Source: Mesodorylaimus sp. YZB2_4
Taxonomy: Eukaryota; Nematoda; Enoplea; Dorylaimida; Dorylaimidae
Assembly (NCBI GenBank): GCA_030248295.1
Contig: JASANH010000183.1
Location: 496,001 to 560,000 of the forward strand
Reading direction: 5' to 3'
Length of the DNA stretch: 64,000 nt
Positions 1 through 13,100 of the stretch are shown one piece after another. The notes beneath the pieces are model-generated. The model saw nothing but the letters and a program-made list of their open reading frames with translations. It was not told where the DNA came from and did not search any database. Position 1 is the first letter of the stretch, and every line of letters starts with the position of its first letter. A program made the translations under genes and the position numbers.

Positions 1-381
1 TCGTAAACGTATATACTGTATACTGTATACTGCATGTCCACGCGATAGTACAGTATATGTATGTGTACTCAGGATGTCCGCGCTGACACTGTTGCATGTG
101 CACTGTATCTGTCTATGCCATTGATAAGTCCGAGATTTTCCTGATTATGCCTAAAAAGAACACATTGCTGCTTCAATACAGTATGAACTTGTATCTTTGA
201 CTCGGTGGTTTTATGTGACTGAGATCCACATGCATTCTTACACACTGTGCAGTACTGCATGTTCAGTATTGTCAGACAATACTCATCGAATTTTCATCGA
301 AATACTGTAATGTAGCTTTTACTAATATGCTTTTTATGTTTTCTCGTGCAATGAGAAACATGCATTTAACATAGTTCTTAC
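1..381. other. Non-coding flank, 3' of the chitin-binding exon
   Basis: No convincing exon was found. The stretch begins with alternating TATACTGTATACTG-type sequence, a word common in the non-coding DNA of this window. It should hold an intron and possibly 3' exons of the minus-strand chitin-binding gene, because that gene's large exon ends at a consensus GTAAGA donor at 381. Confidence 0.4.
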
Positions 382-2727
382 CTATCAATTCTCCTAGTTT
401 TGCAGCAATTGCTTGGCCAGCCGCAATTCGGAAATTTAGAGGGGGCGACAATTCATTTTGTATCGACTGCAATAGTTTCCTCTGTTCTTTCAGAGGCAGC
501 ACAGACTCTTCTTCTTTGACTTCACCATTCGAATGCGGGGAGGTGGCACCATTTTCCAAACACTTGTTAACGTTCGTGGCAGCTAAGGCAGTTTTATTCT
601 CATGTAAAATCACGTACGCATCAGAACTGGTCGAAGATGTCGTTGAATTCTTGTCCACTGATTCATTCTTTGGTGATAACGTTATGGTTGATTTTGCTGA
701 ACTTGCTTCCTTGCTTGTTTTTCCTTCTGCCGGAGGTTTTTTCGACACCTCATTGCTTTTTGCACCTTCTTGGCCGTCATTATTAGATTTGATTGTGATA
801 TTCTCGTGCTCAATTTCAGCAGGTGTTACGATGTGAGTTTGCTCGTGCAACTTCATTTCAGGGCTGGATTTCTCTGTAGTTCTCTGATTTCCTCCACTTT
901 CCAGTTCTTTGCTGCTTTTTGCTGGGCTGCTGTTATGGTTTCCTTCTGTTGTTCCAGTCGAAGACATCAATTCTGACAAACCATGGGTTGAATTATCCAG
1001 GCTGTTATCACTTTTCACCGACGATGATGTTGTGTCGAGTCCTTCGTGCTGTGTGCTATGACCCGCGATTCCAGATGGCGTAGTCTCTGCAGAAGCATTT
1101 TCAGTTTTAGCTTTCTGCTCGCTGTGCTCTGGTACTCTAATTGCATTTCCATGACCTTCTGGACTCTCAGTTCCATTTGTCGTTCCATGTTCAGGGCCAG
1201 TCGGTCTTGGAGAAGTGACTACGACAGAACCCAACGCTTCTGCTTTGCTTGACTTTTCTTTCGATCCAGCTGGAGGAGCGTGGGTGGGTTCAGGTGTGGT
1301 TACGCTATGAGATAATCCTGGCGAAGTGGAATACGCAGGTGTTGTCTCTTTACCTTCAACGCCAGGGTCACTTGTGCCTGGATTGAATAGTCTCCGATTG
1401 AATATCACCCTGACTATGTAGGTCTGACCATGATGCGATGAAGTGGTTGTAGCTGCTTCAGCTTCAGGAATTTCTGTCCTTTCGCCACGAGTAGCCGTTG
1501 CTTCTCCACCATTTGTTGAACGACCTGTGGTTTCATATGGGGATGGCGACGACGCTCCGCCATGGCCACTTTCTGGTGTCCCATTGTCTGGGTTACTCAG
1601 GACGGTTGGCGTAGAAACATGAGGACTCAAGGTTCCACTTTCAATTGCATTTCCATGACCATGCTCCGTCGAGGCACTATCCACAGCTGATTGAGGGCTA
1701 GGAGACGTTGCGTGCTCACTATGCGGAGGCTCGCTGGAAGAATGAAGGGCAGCTCCGTGATTCTCGTACGGATGGCCCTCAACACTTGCGGTGTGTCCCT
1801 TTGGTTCTTCGGCCGCACCGGCTGCGGTCTTCTCACCAGATCTATTCGAGGCGTGTGATGGTGAGTTTGTGTTAGACAGCTCACTTCCGCTGCCTTGATG
1901 AGCGCTAGTAGGCTCATGGGCGTCAATCGCTAGTAGGCTCGTTGCTGTCCCGTGTTCTTGCGGTTTCGCTGGTGCTGAGGTTGTAACAGAGCCTGCCGAT
2001 CTTCCTTCAGCCTCAGAAGACGCAGTCGAACCTTGATGTTCAATATTCAGGGCTGTGGACGTTCCATTATGCTCCGAAGCAGATCCTAATGCGGTAGTTT
2101 CATAAACCGCTGCCAAGGTTGGCGTCGGGTCTTTAGGTGCTTCGGGTGTTGGCCCAATTGGTGTTCCTTCATGCACTGCTTGGCCTATACCTTCATTCGA
2201 ATGGAGAGTGGTTACTCCAGCGCCTTGCCCCGCCTTTGTCCCTTCTGCACCTCCTTTTCCGGGTGAATTTTCATCGGCCGCATGTTCGCCAGTGGACGAC
2301 TCATTCTTGCTCAGACTATCCATGACCAATCGACTCACATTCTTCGCTGCCCCCGTGTCCTTATTATTCGCCAGCACATTCACCACTTGCTCGCCATCCA
2401 CAGCATTCTTAGATATTTCCGTTTCGCCATTGCTGTTCGTTGTAGCTGCGTCAGCAAGAGGCGTGGGAGAGGTGGCAGGGCAAGGTTCGGACTGGGGAAT
2501 GCAGGTACTTCGGTAAATGCACCTCTGGCGGCAGGGATCGAAGACAAAACCGTCGAAGCAACGGAAGTAGAATGTCTTCTGGCGAACACAATGATAATAG
2601 CGATGACAGTCAAATGGATCCGCGTAGATGCCGTCAAAATGCGCCACACAACTGTGCATGTCGAATGGAGCTGGCGTCGATAATGGGTTTGGTGACACCA
2701 ACGACTTGGAGTCCTCCAGCGTTTCAC
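382..2727 (-). CDS. Chitin-binding (peritrophin-A type) mucin-like protein, one large exon of a partial gene
   Basis: The exon reads from a TTTTTAG acceptor just above 2727 (phase 1) to a GTAAGA donor at 381; reading frame past 382 is probably intron. Near its N-terminal end it has one peritrophin-A/CBM14-like domain: a six-cysteine pattern with the aromatic run YYHC, a second Cys in FRCFDGFVF and closing cysteines near CIYRSTC. This fold binds chitin in secreted matrix proteins. The following ~700 residues are low-complexity and rich in Ser, Thr, Glu, Gly, His and Pro with many N-x-S/T sequons, as in a heavily glycosylated mucin. One ordered patch (HGQTYIVRVIFNRRLFNPGT) interrupts it. No signal peptide is in this exon, so an upstream exon carrying one is expected beyond 2740, but I could not place it. 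Likely secreted to eggshell, gut or cuticle surface (inference). Confidence 0.8.
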
Positions 2728-5700
2728 CTAAAAAGTAACTACATCCTAAAACCAGTCAAACCAGTTCGGATATTTATAGGTTTTTCTAAAGCTGCAGGCT
2801 GATATACTAGCACTAAAAACTACGATACTGTAGACAACTGCTGGACAAGAAGGTCAGAGCATAGTTGAAAGTTCAACTCTCGTTTGGACTCCGTGACTAG
2901 ATGTTACATTGCACAATTGAATGAGTACCTGCCATGCCGCCGCTAATGTTTCTTGCGTGAGCAATTAGTGTGCGGTGCCCACAAGTGCAAGGTCTGAGAG
3001 TAACAGTGCTCTATCACCCCCACCAACTCTATAGCAGGAAGTCACCCCTGCTGTAGCTTTATTATCCGTCTATGTATGCTGTAAGTTAAACTCCCACTCA
3101 AGATGGCCGCCTTAGATTCGTGAAAATCGAAACCTTGGCTTGGAAATGAGTACACCTACTTTAATTTTGAAGAATGTGCGAGGGCTAATGCTGTGCATCA
3201 TGCCTACCCAGTCGTATCTAAAAGACACTCAGCTATCCACTTGTCGCTAATCAGTAGTCCAGCAGAACAGACCTACCAACAATCGATGACAATCTGGCCA
3301 ACAAAATAATAGCCGTATCCATGATTAAGAATATACCCTCTCTGGTTCCTGACCGTCGTCGACACATAGTTGATCGTAAGAATAAATACTCGACTGATTT
3401 TTGCCGTTAATGCCACAACCCTGCAAGAAACGTGTTCAGAAGTTATTATTCTAGAAAACGGTTCACCAACTTTCCAATTCGCTTTAATGAAGTCACTCAC
3501 TTTTCAGCACCACTCGAACCTTGTTCTATTTTACGCAACAACTATCCGCCGCCCTGTTTAGTCTTTTTCCTCTTTTTACCTCCGCCAAAATCTGTATACC
3601 GTCGATTTGAAATTGGCTGCTACTGGAAGACGAACGTGTCAAATTTTGAGGTGCTATACCAACACACCTGAGGGTTGCTCAGCTCGCGGGCCCCCGCTCG
3701 AGGACGGATAAGAAAAAGTATGATTATAGTTGTCGTAAAGGTACAAGACGACACGTGCAGTCCTTTCTCAAAAGACGGTAATTCGATTCGGATGTATGTT
3801 CAAGGAACGTGTAATATTCTTATATGCACTCTAATACACACCTGGAGCGCACCACTGGTAAGTGCGAAACGGGGGTAGATTCGGGGTGCGCTAGCACATA
3901 TATCTATTTTCCCAAAAATTTTCTATAACAATATGGCGTGAAAATTATTTAAGAAACGGGTCGAATGTCAATGGGGTAAAGTTATAGAATAGGCTTATAT
4001 ACAACGAAAGGGGCCTAGAATGAAAAGAATAGGTTCGCACAACTTGTATACTCCGAGGCCTTTTTAACGTTCCTCCTCACCCGCCCCCACCCCAACCCTC
4101 CATTCGGCACCCCACTAAGTCTGGCTTATCACGTAACCGGCCCCTCGGTGCACTATTTGAGCAAGGAAGATGGGTCGAGAAGAGGGTATAATTTGTCTAT
4201 TCCTTTTAAAAAAGTAGACATTATGTAACATTTGAAAAAGTCCCGTCATTTCAATACTGTCCTCTATAAGACACCTGTTCCCATTCAATAATCACGGCCG
4301 AGTCGATTGGCTGAACAGGGATGCGCATGCTAGAATCGCTCGGCCTGTATGAAAAGTGGAGTGGAGGAAAATGGAATTTTTCATGAAACTATTCTTCAAG
4401 TCGCCAAATTTTTGCCTAGGTTGAAATCAAAGTGGTATGAAGAAGTTGTTTGAAAAGGTGCGAATTCTTGCTCAGTTCTTGTGTTTGGGAAAGTCGAAGA
4501 CGCTCATAGTGTGCTTGCGAAGTCGAGAAGAGGACGAGCGAGAGATGATCAAGAATAGTTACCAGTTACGTATGCATGGCACCTGGTATTAGAGAAAAGC
4601 GATAAAGGAGAATGCGGACATCATTCCTTTTATGGAATAGGCCAATGCTGTACAACTGCAGTGGTAATAATAGCTGAGGAATGCGCACTAGGAGTCATTG
4701 AAGTTTATGGAAATCCCTTTCACAAATTTTCTATTTCTTCCCATTACGAAATAAGGACCTTCCACTTTTTGTGGTTGAGAAAAGATGCAAATAGAAATTG
4801 GGATTGTTGAACTGACATTTAGAAATTGAGTGGAAATGCACGTTTTTTTGAGAAGTCCTGGGCAGTTTAAAATTTATTTTTCCACTAAATGAGGAGGAAG
4901 AAAGAGGCCGTGCAGTGTGAGAAATTGAACCGTGCTAATGCATATTACTATGCAGAACATACAGAGAGTACAAGAACAAATAGCAATTACGTTTTCATGC
5001 TTGACACAAAACCTTTCAAAAATGCTTCAGTTCTTCGACTCGAATGTCTGTTCATTCGCTTTTGAACTTTCTTTCGGAAATGCCACTACTGTGCAATACG
5101 AATCAAGAAGCGTGACAAATACGATCTAAATGCAAATACTCTGTCAGATCAGCAATTCAGAATGCGAGACATGGCAATTCATGCACCTGAGACCTTTGAT
5201 CAACGAAAGCATGAAATCGCTGTGTTTTTTATGTATAAATCTCAATGTCAACAGAAGCCGCCATCGCGATTGGCAGCCTCCTTTTTTACGCAGTTTGAGT
5301 TTTGACGTCGGTGGGCTGACCTTGCTTGGCGCTTAGAGAGGTTCTGGTTTATTTCCACCTAAAGATTTCCTACAGATTTTCTCAGAATGCTCGAGCGCAC
5401 ATTAATAATTGACCTTGCGAGGGACGACACAGTAAACGATCATTGATTCCCCTCACTGATCGTGGGCGAGGTCAAATCTTACCAAACACGAAGTAATGGA
5501 ATAAAATGTTATGATCGTTCCCCGTGGTAGAGCCTGTTTTTTCAGTGCAGTGTGTGCTCCATCGAGGTGTCCTTTAGCACATATGCCCACTTTTTAGTCG
5601 CAAGGCCGACTGACAAACTTACGATCGGAAACTACGTCCTTACCAAGCCAAGTTCCCCACCTACCTGCCAATGCTCTTTGCTAACGTATGTAATATGTTT

Positions 5701-7195
5701 ACCTAAGAGGACGAACCAAGTGATTTTGTGAAGGCAGGCGGGTAGGGTTGGGGTGAGTGATAAGAAGAATTAGAAAAGTGTCAGCACTGTTTTAGCTCTT
5801 AAAGATTGGTATCTGGTTGAGTAGAAGCATCCGAAAGTAGTAGCCTTCATTCACTGATAAAGTGCCTGATCTTAATTCTCCAGCTAAGCTTCTTTCGCCA
5901 CTGCCACCAAGCGACCTAGCAGATCAATTCCATTTGTAACCTACCGCGGCTGTAGACAGCTCGTATTATTGTTATAGGAGGTCAGTTCGATGGAGTCAGC
6001 TTGAAGCTTGTTCGAGAGGGGAAGCAAGAAAAATGAATCGAGTTGAAGATTTGGCTACAAGTGAAAATGGGAATGTCAGAAAAGAGAAAGTCAAGTTTGG
6101 TATTGGAAGTAAGCAACTATAGTTCCCCATGAAATTAGGTTTCCCCCTTATATTATAAGATTTGCAGTGTTACGAAGCACAAATCGTCACCCATGAGCAA
6201 TGTTGCTATATTCAGCGGAGTTATAACCGTCGGACTGAAGCATAAACGACCGCATTGCGACTTTGAATATGTAGCCCTCTACAGTGCTCTTCTCCCGAGT
6301 TTTTCCACATTATGTAGGCACGTTCGCAACTGATAATGCAATTCTGTGATTTTTCTAAATTTTACACCCACTTTAGGCTCATTCGCCCACTCGCCCTATG
6401 TGTCCACTCCTGCTCTATCCCGCGCAACTTATTATTACCTTTTCCACCCACACTACATCTAGCCAGGTGTTGTCTAAATATGGAGCTTACTCAGCACCAT
6501 TAAAGAATTGAATCGCCTTCGTTGGCTGCCTCCGCCGTGACCTTTCAATCATTCTATTCGCTCGCCTCTAATGCAAATCAGACATTTCACATGTTTAGAA
6601 TTTTTATTTTCTCGAGCTCCTTCTCCGGTCCTATTTCATGCTGCTGAGTCCTTTCAATGGCGCTTAGCTGTGCGGGACTGGTTTTAGCTGAAAGGGCAAA
6701 TTCTATTTTCAACTGCAAATTTGGCTTGGTTTTGTTTGATTAGCTTGTGTTTGTGTGAGGAAGAATTTATAGGGTTGAGGGGAGACAGTTGAGACAATCT
6801 GCTTGGCACAGCTGCCTCTCTTCCATGCTAGCAGTTTTTTGGTTGGTGGTGTTCAAGAGCAAAATTGAAAGAAAATCGGCAGCCTCGCGTCTGAGCCAAT
6901 GATGTTAAAAAAATTGTTTTTCAAAGGGAATAAGTTATGGTTTCTATAAACGCTATGTTTAGCGAGAAGCACGATACTGACAGAATAGAGCGTTCAAAAT
7001 AGGCGATCATATTTTATCCGCCACTTGTCACCTTGGAGTTCCAAGCTTGATGCCTTAAAACTTATCCATGTCTATCACAGCTATGCATACTGTAAAATCT
7101 TCACCGTTAGCCGCACAAAGCCGTTATCTAAGCAAGCTCGTGAAAACTCTGTCAATTTACGTGTACAGCCAGCCGCTTCTCTCGTTTCAGCAGAA
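2728..7195. other. Long intergenic or intronic stretch without a recognised gene
   Basis: About 4.5 kb with only short, unconvincing open frames. It should contain the missing first exon and promoter of the chitin-binding gene. A TATAAATA on the minus strand near 2771-2778 is a possible TATA box, but no matching start codon with a signal peptide could be tied to it. The right end ends in a TTTCAG acceptor at about 7190 just before the SLC4 start codon, so a 5' UTR exon or a trans-splice site is likely there. Confidence 0.4.
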
Positions 7196-10100
7196 ATGTC
7201 TAACTTTGAAGAAGTTGAACCATTGGTTGATTTTGGAGCGCAACCACCATCCCCATCATTCATACCAAGACCATCTGAGGTGAGCATTTGGTATTCTGTG
7301 CAGAGCTCCGGGTCGTATGGCGGAATGAAGCGGAAATCAATGTGGAGACAGCAGCTGTCCAGTCACTGAAGTTTCTCCTATCTGAAGGAGGCATAATCCG
7401 CCTTTCCGCCTCATTTCAGATCCCATTACCAAAACTCCTAGTCGAACTGTTCGAGTACCATCGGCCTGAGACCAGTGCTGAGGGCGAGGCCGAATGGGAG
7501 GAGACAGCTCGATGGATTCGATATGAGGAGGATGTGGAAGGAGCGGACCATCGATGGGGACGTCCGCATGTAGCTTTTCTAGCTTTTCACTCATTATTGC
7601 AGTTAAGGCAGTGTTTCATAAAAGGTAAGAATGCTGTAGAAGGGAGCGACCAGGCAGTACACACGCGCAGTATTGATTTTTCTTGGTTCTGGTTTGATAG
7701 CCTATAACAGTATACACCACCAATAATATGGTTCGCCTTATCTAGTGATAATTCGCATCTTTGTTAGCACAGTGCGTCAAAGCTGATTAGTTAACAGTAT
7801 TAGCTACAATCTCTGAATCACAGTCAGGCTACTCAAAAGAGTATACAGTATACTTCTAGGGCCTCTGCGCTCTGCACCTTACACATATTATGCCTACAGT
7901 GCCATACATATTTGCAGCTATACTAAGGTTGCCAAATCTTTCACTTTAATCAGTCATCTACTTTTGTCTCGTGTCAATCCTATCGTGTTGCGAAGACTAT
8001 TTTTGAGTCGCAGTTGTCAAGTCTGTCTCTTTCAGGCGTCACTTTGCTTGGCATTCACAGCGACTCTTATTCCGACATTTGCTTGAAGATCACTGAAGCT
8101 TTGTCAAAGACTTTCAAGGCGGACGATGAATGTTCCAAGGTCCTGTTGAATGCACTAGAGAAGAATTTTACGTATGCTTGATGAATCATCATTATTCATC
8201 CTCATTGCTGATACAATCGATTTTCAGGCATGTCGAGGACAGAGGGTCGTTCGGTTTCGCACGCACTTTTTCTCGTCAGAAGAGCGTCCTTGGTGGTCTG
8301 GGTTCCAATGCGAGGTAGGTGAGATATGCATGGAGGGTATCTGCATCGTCCCTGGATCTGCGTCTCTTGGTCTCTGAAGCACAGCTATCAATCCTATCTG
8401 ATTTATGGCCACTTCACAACGTTTTTTAGACTTTGTTGTAAGCTTATAAACCTGTGTTTCTTATCTCTTCAGCAAACTTGGTGAGCCGACGTCTCCGACA
8501 TTACCAACCTCGGCAAAGCGTGGCAGTCGGGTCCCATTGGGCGAAGCTGGAAGGATGGAGAGTACAGTTAGTATGGGCAAAAGACGGTCGATATTTAGAC
8601 TGACTTCCGAAGTTTCGACGGTCGATTTGATAAAAAAGATTGGCACCATTGGATCGGAGTCTGCGCAAGTAAGCTAATTTTTAGAACAGCCCGTGCCGGT
8701 CAAATTTAAGGGCACATATTCTACAGCTCGAGTACAAGAGTCCACACTGTAGTGACGCTTTTGAGCAAAGTCTCGAGTTGATCGAAATTTTGCGAAATCC
8801 CAGCGCAGGGGCCTCGGGTATTGTGTCAAGCATACTACAGTCAATAATAATCGAAATCCATGTCTCAGTTCTGCAATGACGTCGAAAAAACCTGGGATTT
8901 TTTAGCTACCCCAAGCACATTTCTAACACGCGTATCGTAAAATATTATTGATTACAAGCAGGATGACTGGCGGAAATAAGCGTTTTTTCGTTTTTTTTAT
9001 TTCTGTTTTCTTGGCTTTGAAAACCCAAACAAGATAAGCCATTAGAAATGAAATTGGCACCAAACTAGAAGGGCTGCTATCTCATGTTTGATCTCACCCT
9101 AAGCTTAGGAGGATCTCCTTTTGCATACCTTACGAACAAGGTATGCGAGTCCATACCCTGTTTGCAACCCTTGGACCAGTCATACCCACCCATAGTCACC
9201 CTGCAATAACATCAAGTACCAGGTCCGACTTTGGGTCCCAAAACCCAACCCATTGTTTGGGTTTTTGTGTTTGTAGGTTTTCAGACATGGTAATTTTGGG
9301 TTGTGGGGGTTGACCTTTTTTCGAACCCAACCCAAAAAAGCACTTTTTCGCTTTGGGCCAGCTGTATTCACAGCATTGAGAATGTGGTTGGTCAGCACAA
9401 CGTGCTGTATTGAAGTCGGGGCTCAATTCAGTTTATGAGATCATTGCCGTGATCGAAGACCCAGGCCGCTCGAGTGCTCAGTGCCCCCAGTTTAGTCTAC
9501 TTCGACATGTCAGTCTGACTGCGACGGGACTGAGAAATGATCTGTCAGCAAATAATATCGAGCTATGACCTGATCTCTTGTCGACTCGCAGTCACTAGGA
9601 AGCACTAGAAAGCCTAGTTATTATCTTCACTCCTTGAATATGTTCCCTGTCATGACTGACACCCTTGTGATGTCACTTGCACATGACTTTTAAACAAACA
9701 TTCTAAATAATAAAGCCTGGAATAGCTACGAATTGCATCTAATCGTAAGCCAGGTTTCACCAAGTTACAAATCCAAGTGACTCGTGCTTCACCAAACTAA
9801 GCCATTACAAGACTTATTTAATAAGGACTAAAGCGATCTGTGATCATGAACTCACACGTTTTCAGAAGAAGCAAAGAATTGTAACCTTGTGAGCGATTTT
9901 CTATTGGTTTGAAGGAGGTTCGCAGGCCTTGCAGGCCCCTTTTTTGGGAACTCCCGCCTTTTCGTCCTTTGGCGGGTGCATATGATGGCTGTAGACCAGG
10001 ATCTCTTTGTTCGAGGAACAGAGCTCGGAAGATTGCAGTGCCTTGGTGATGGTCCCTCAGATGAGGTCATGTTATTTGAAACTTGTCGCTCGAAAACAGC

Positions 10101-13100
10101 ATGGCCGTTGACTTCTCAGGTTGACGAGATCTTTTAGAAAGAGTCCAAAAACCAAATTGGAATGTGCGATCAGATTAGAGCACGTTAGTTTTAATAAGTT
10201 GTGCTATCAACTGCTCTAAAAATGCAATCATAGTAAGGTCAATTTTCAGAATTGTGTGCAGTCAAAATGTGTTACCGGGCCCCTGGGGAGACTCTACCTC
10301 TAACCTGCCAACTCCTCTCTCAGGAGACTTTCAAGTAAAGCCATTGCTAAGATTGCTTTTCCTGAGGTCGCTCGGTAAAGAATAATAGCAGTTCCTCTAA
10401 ATTTATTCGAAATGTGTAAAATATGCGTCATACTGATAATATACAGTACATACATATTTTACTGGAAAAAGTGATTTTTTTTGGTTTTTCTCAATTTTTT
10501 CCAATAATGGTTTTTATGGGTTGGGTTTGGGCTCGCCAGCGAATGCGAATGCCAAGCGAATGGATTTCGGTAATTTTTGACCTCTGTATGCTGAACATGG
10601 TACCCGAGTGCCTTAATATGGAATTCCCAAAATTTTGATCAGTTCGGGAAGCATTAATCAAAAACACTTCGAAATTGTGGACCCCTGTAACTGAAGAATA
10701 TGGGTCCTCGGGTATCGCATGCTACAATGTGCTCCCTCCCTAGTAGGTATGGTGTATTTTATGCACACTATTCTCTAAAATTTGTGCTTTCTCTGTACAG
10801 GTATTTGTAGCAACGATAAAAGAGCTTCGCAAAATGCGATTCTGCATGGTTCGACTTGCAAGGGCTTTGAACTTACCTAAAATTTTGGACGCACCGATTC
10901 CTGTGCGTTTTATTTTCGTGATCACAGGACCACCCTTGCCCGACGTAGATTACCACGAACTTGGACGTGCTGTCGCCACGCTCATGTCAAACGAAGTAAG
11001 CTTTTTCTTTTTAGCACTTGTTGAAACTGTTGCCAACATTATCACTGACTGTGCTGGCAAATGAATCAGTGATTGTCATGATTAAAGAGAATGTGCGATG
11101 TAGACTCTGATTACCTGCTGATCACTGGCGTATCAGAAAATCGACAAGTGATCACAGGTGATAAATTAGGGGACTGTGATCAATCTTGATCGATAGCCCC
11201 GAGTATGAGTTCAGTCAGACAAATGATTCGTCAATAATTTTTATTGGTGTGATAAATAACAACTGATTGATAAGAAATTCTTCTCCAATTTCTAGTCATC
11301 TCATACCAGAACAATACGGTTTTTAGGAATTCCACGACATCGCATATCAAGCGCAAAATAAAATGGCCTTATTGAGAGCGCTCGATCAATTTCTTGATTC
11401 CAGCGTCGTGATTCCGCCTGGAGAAATCGAAAAGCGCTCCTTATTGAACGTGGATGGCATCAAAAAAGCGCTGAGACAAAGACAAGCCAAAAGAGAGGAG
11501 TCGGAGACTTTCAAGAAGCGGCCTACTTTGCCGAAATTGGGTAAGCGTGATGATGATGATGCATAGCGCAGTAGGTAATAATACAGTGTGATGCGATGAC
11601 ATTTTCTGGTGGATAAGGCGACCAAGAGAAAGCTTTTAAGAGAAATGTGTAATTCAAGTAGCATAATATCCTGTAACCCCTTGACAAAGTGAGAATTGAT
11701 AAGAACTCATTTTGTTTATTTTCTAGTCGAACCACCGCCATCTCCTTACGGCAAAAAGCCTTACGATCCATTAAAAAGAACGGGGCGACTGTTCGCTGGC
11801 GTTATCAACGATGTAAAATACAGGCTGCCATATTATTGGTCCGATATCAGAGACGCGATTCACTTTCAATGCATTACATCATTGGTGTTCATGTTTTTCG
11901 CTGCTTTTGCACCAGCCATCACGTTCGGGGGATTGCTCGGTCAGCTGTGTTTTGTGTTGCCAGATACTCTACATTTATCATGATAAGCTTTTTTAGGTGA
12001 TAAAGTCGACGGGTGGATGGGAAGTAGCGAAGTTCTTGTGGCGCAAGCACTGTGTGGTATCGTTTGGGGCTTATTTTCGTGCCAGCCTGTCCTTATTGTA
12101 AGTTCAGAGATTCGAGTCCTAATTGACTTGGGATAAAAAAATTTTCTGCGGGGTAAAAAACATTTTTCAATTTTCAGATGGCTGCAACTGGTCCTGTGAT
12201 CCTATTCGAAGGAAGTCTGTACGAGGTAGGCTGACTCGTTTTGGCGCTCTTTGGAAACATGCAATATCAAATACTGATGTTCTGGCCATTTTAATTTTTA
12301 GTTTTGCAAATCATACGGCTTAGAATTTATGGTTGTTCGAGTATGGGCTAGTATTTGGATTCTGATATTGGCCCTGTTGACAGTCATGCTGGAAGGATCA
12401 TTTTTGGTGCGCTATGTCACACGATTTACTGAAGACATTTTCGCCACCTTGATTTCGCTAATATTTTGTTACGAAAGTTTGAAATTCGTGGTGAAGGTAA
12501 GACTGATAAACTGATAACCTCATACGAGATCATAGCTAATATGAAGCAGGATTTCATAGCAGATCAGCAGCAGGATTGAAGGGCAGTATCTTAGTATCGT
12601 GTGATAAGCTTATCAACTGCTGATAAGGATACTGGTACATCCCCCACTGTACAGTAGGTGACGCACAAATGCGTACAGTGCTTTCCGTTGCTTCTGCCAG
12701 CAAAGCATCCTACCACTCAAATTATTCTTCGCCCCTGTTCAACTTTACTGACATCGATCATTTTGGTTGTGATGGTCCCTTGGTGTACTCATAGCTTTGT
12801 CATCCAGCAGTGACCAGCCATCGATGAACGGCCAAGTTTATATGACTGATCAGCAAGTAGTGATGACATAATGAACCTGAGACGTGTATTTTCTGTGCTT
12901 CCAGAATTTTATTTATCACCCGGTTCGAAAATTGGACGATTACTGCTCCATTGCTTCTGCCAGCAAAGCATCCTACCACTCAAATTATTCTTCGCCCCCG
13001 TTCAACTTTACTGGCATCGATCATTTTGGTAACGAAACAGGGTTGGCCAATGCTAGCAATCATTCGCTTATCGACAGCAGGACCGAGACCAAATATCACG

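Noticed and set aside
272-381. C-terminal part of the chitin-binding open frame
   Set aside because: A consensus GTAAGA donor at 381 and loss of composition bias after it indicate intron, not coding sequence.
2380-2727. Minus-strand frame overlapping the chitin-binding domain
   Set aside because: It is another frame of the same strand; the cysteine pattern supports the longer frame.
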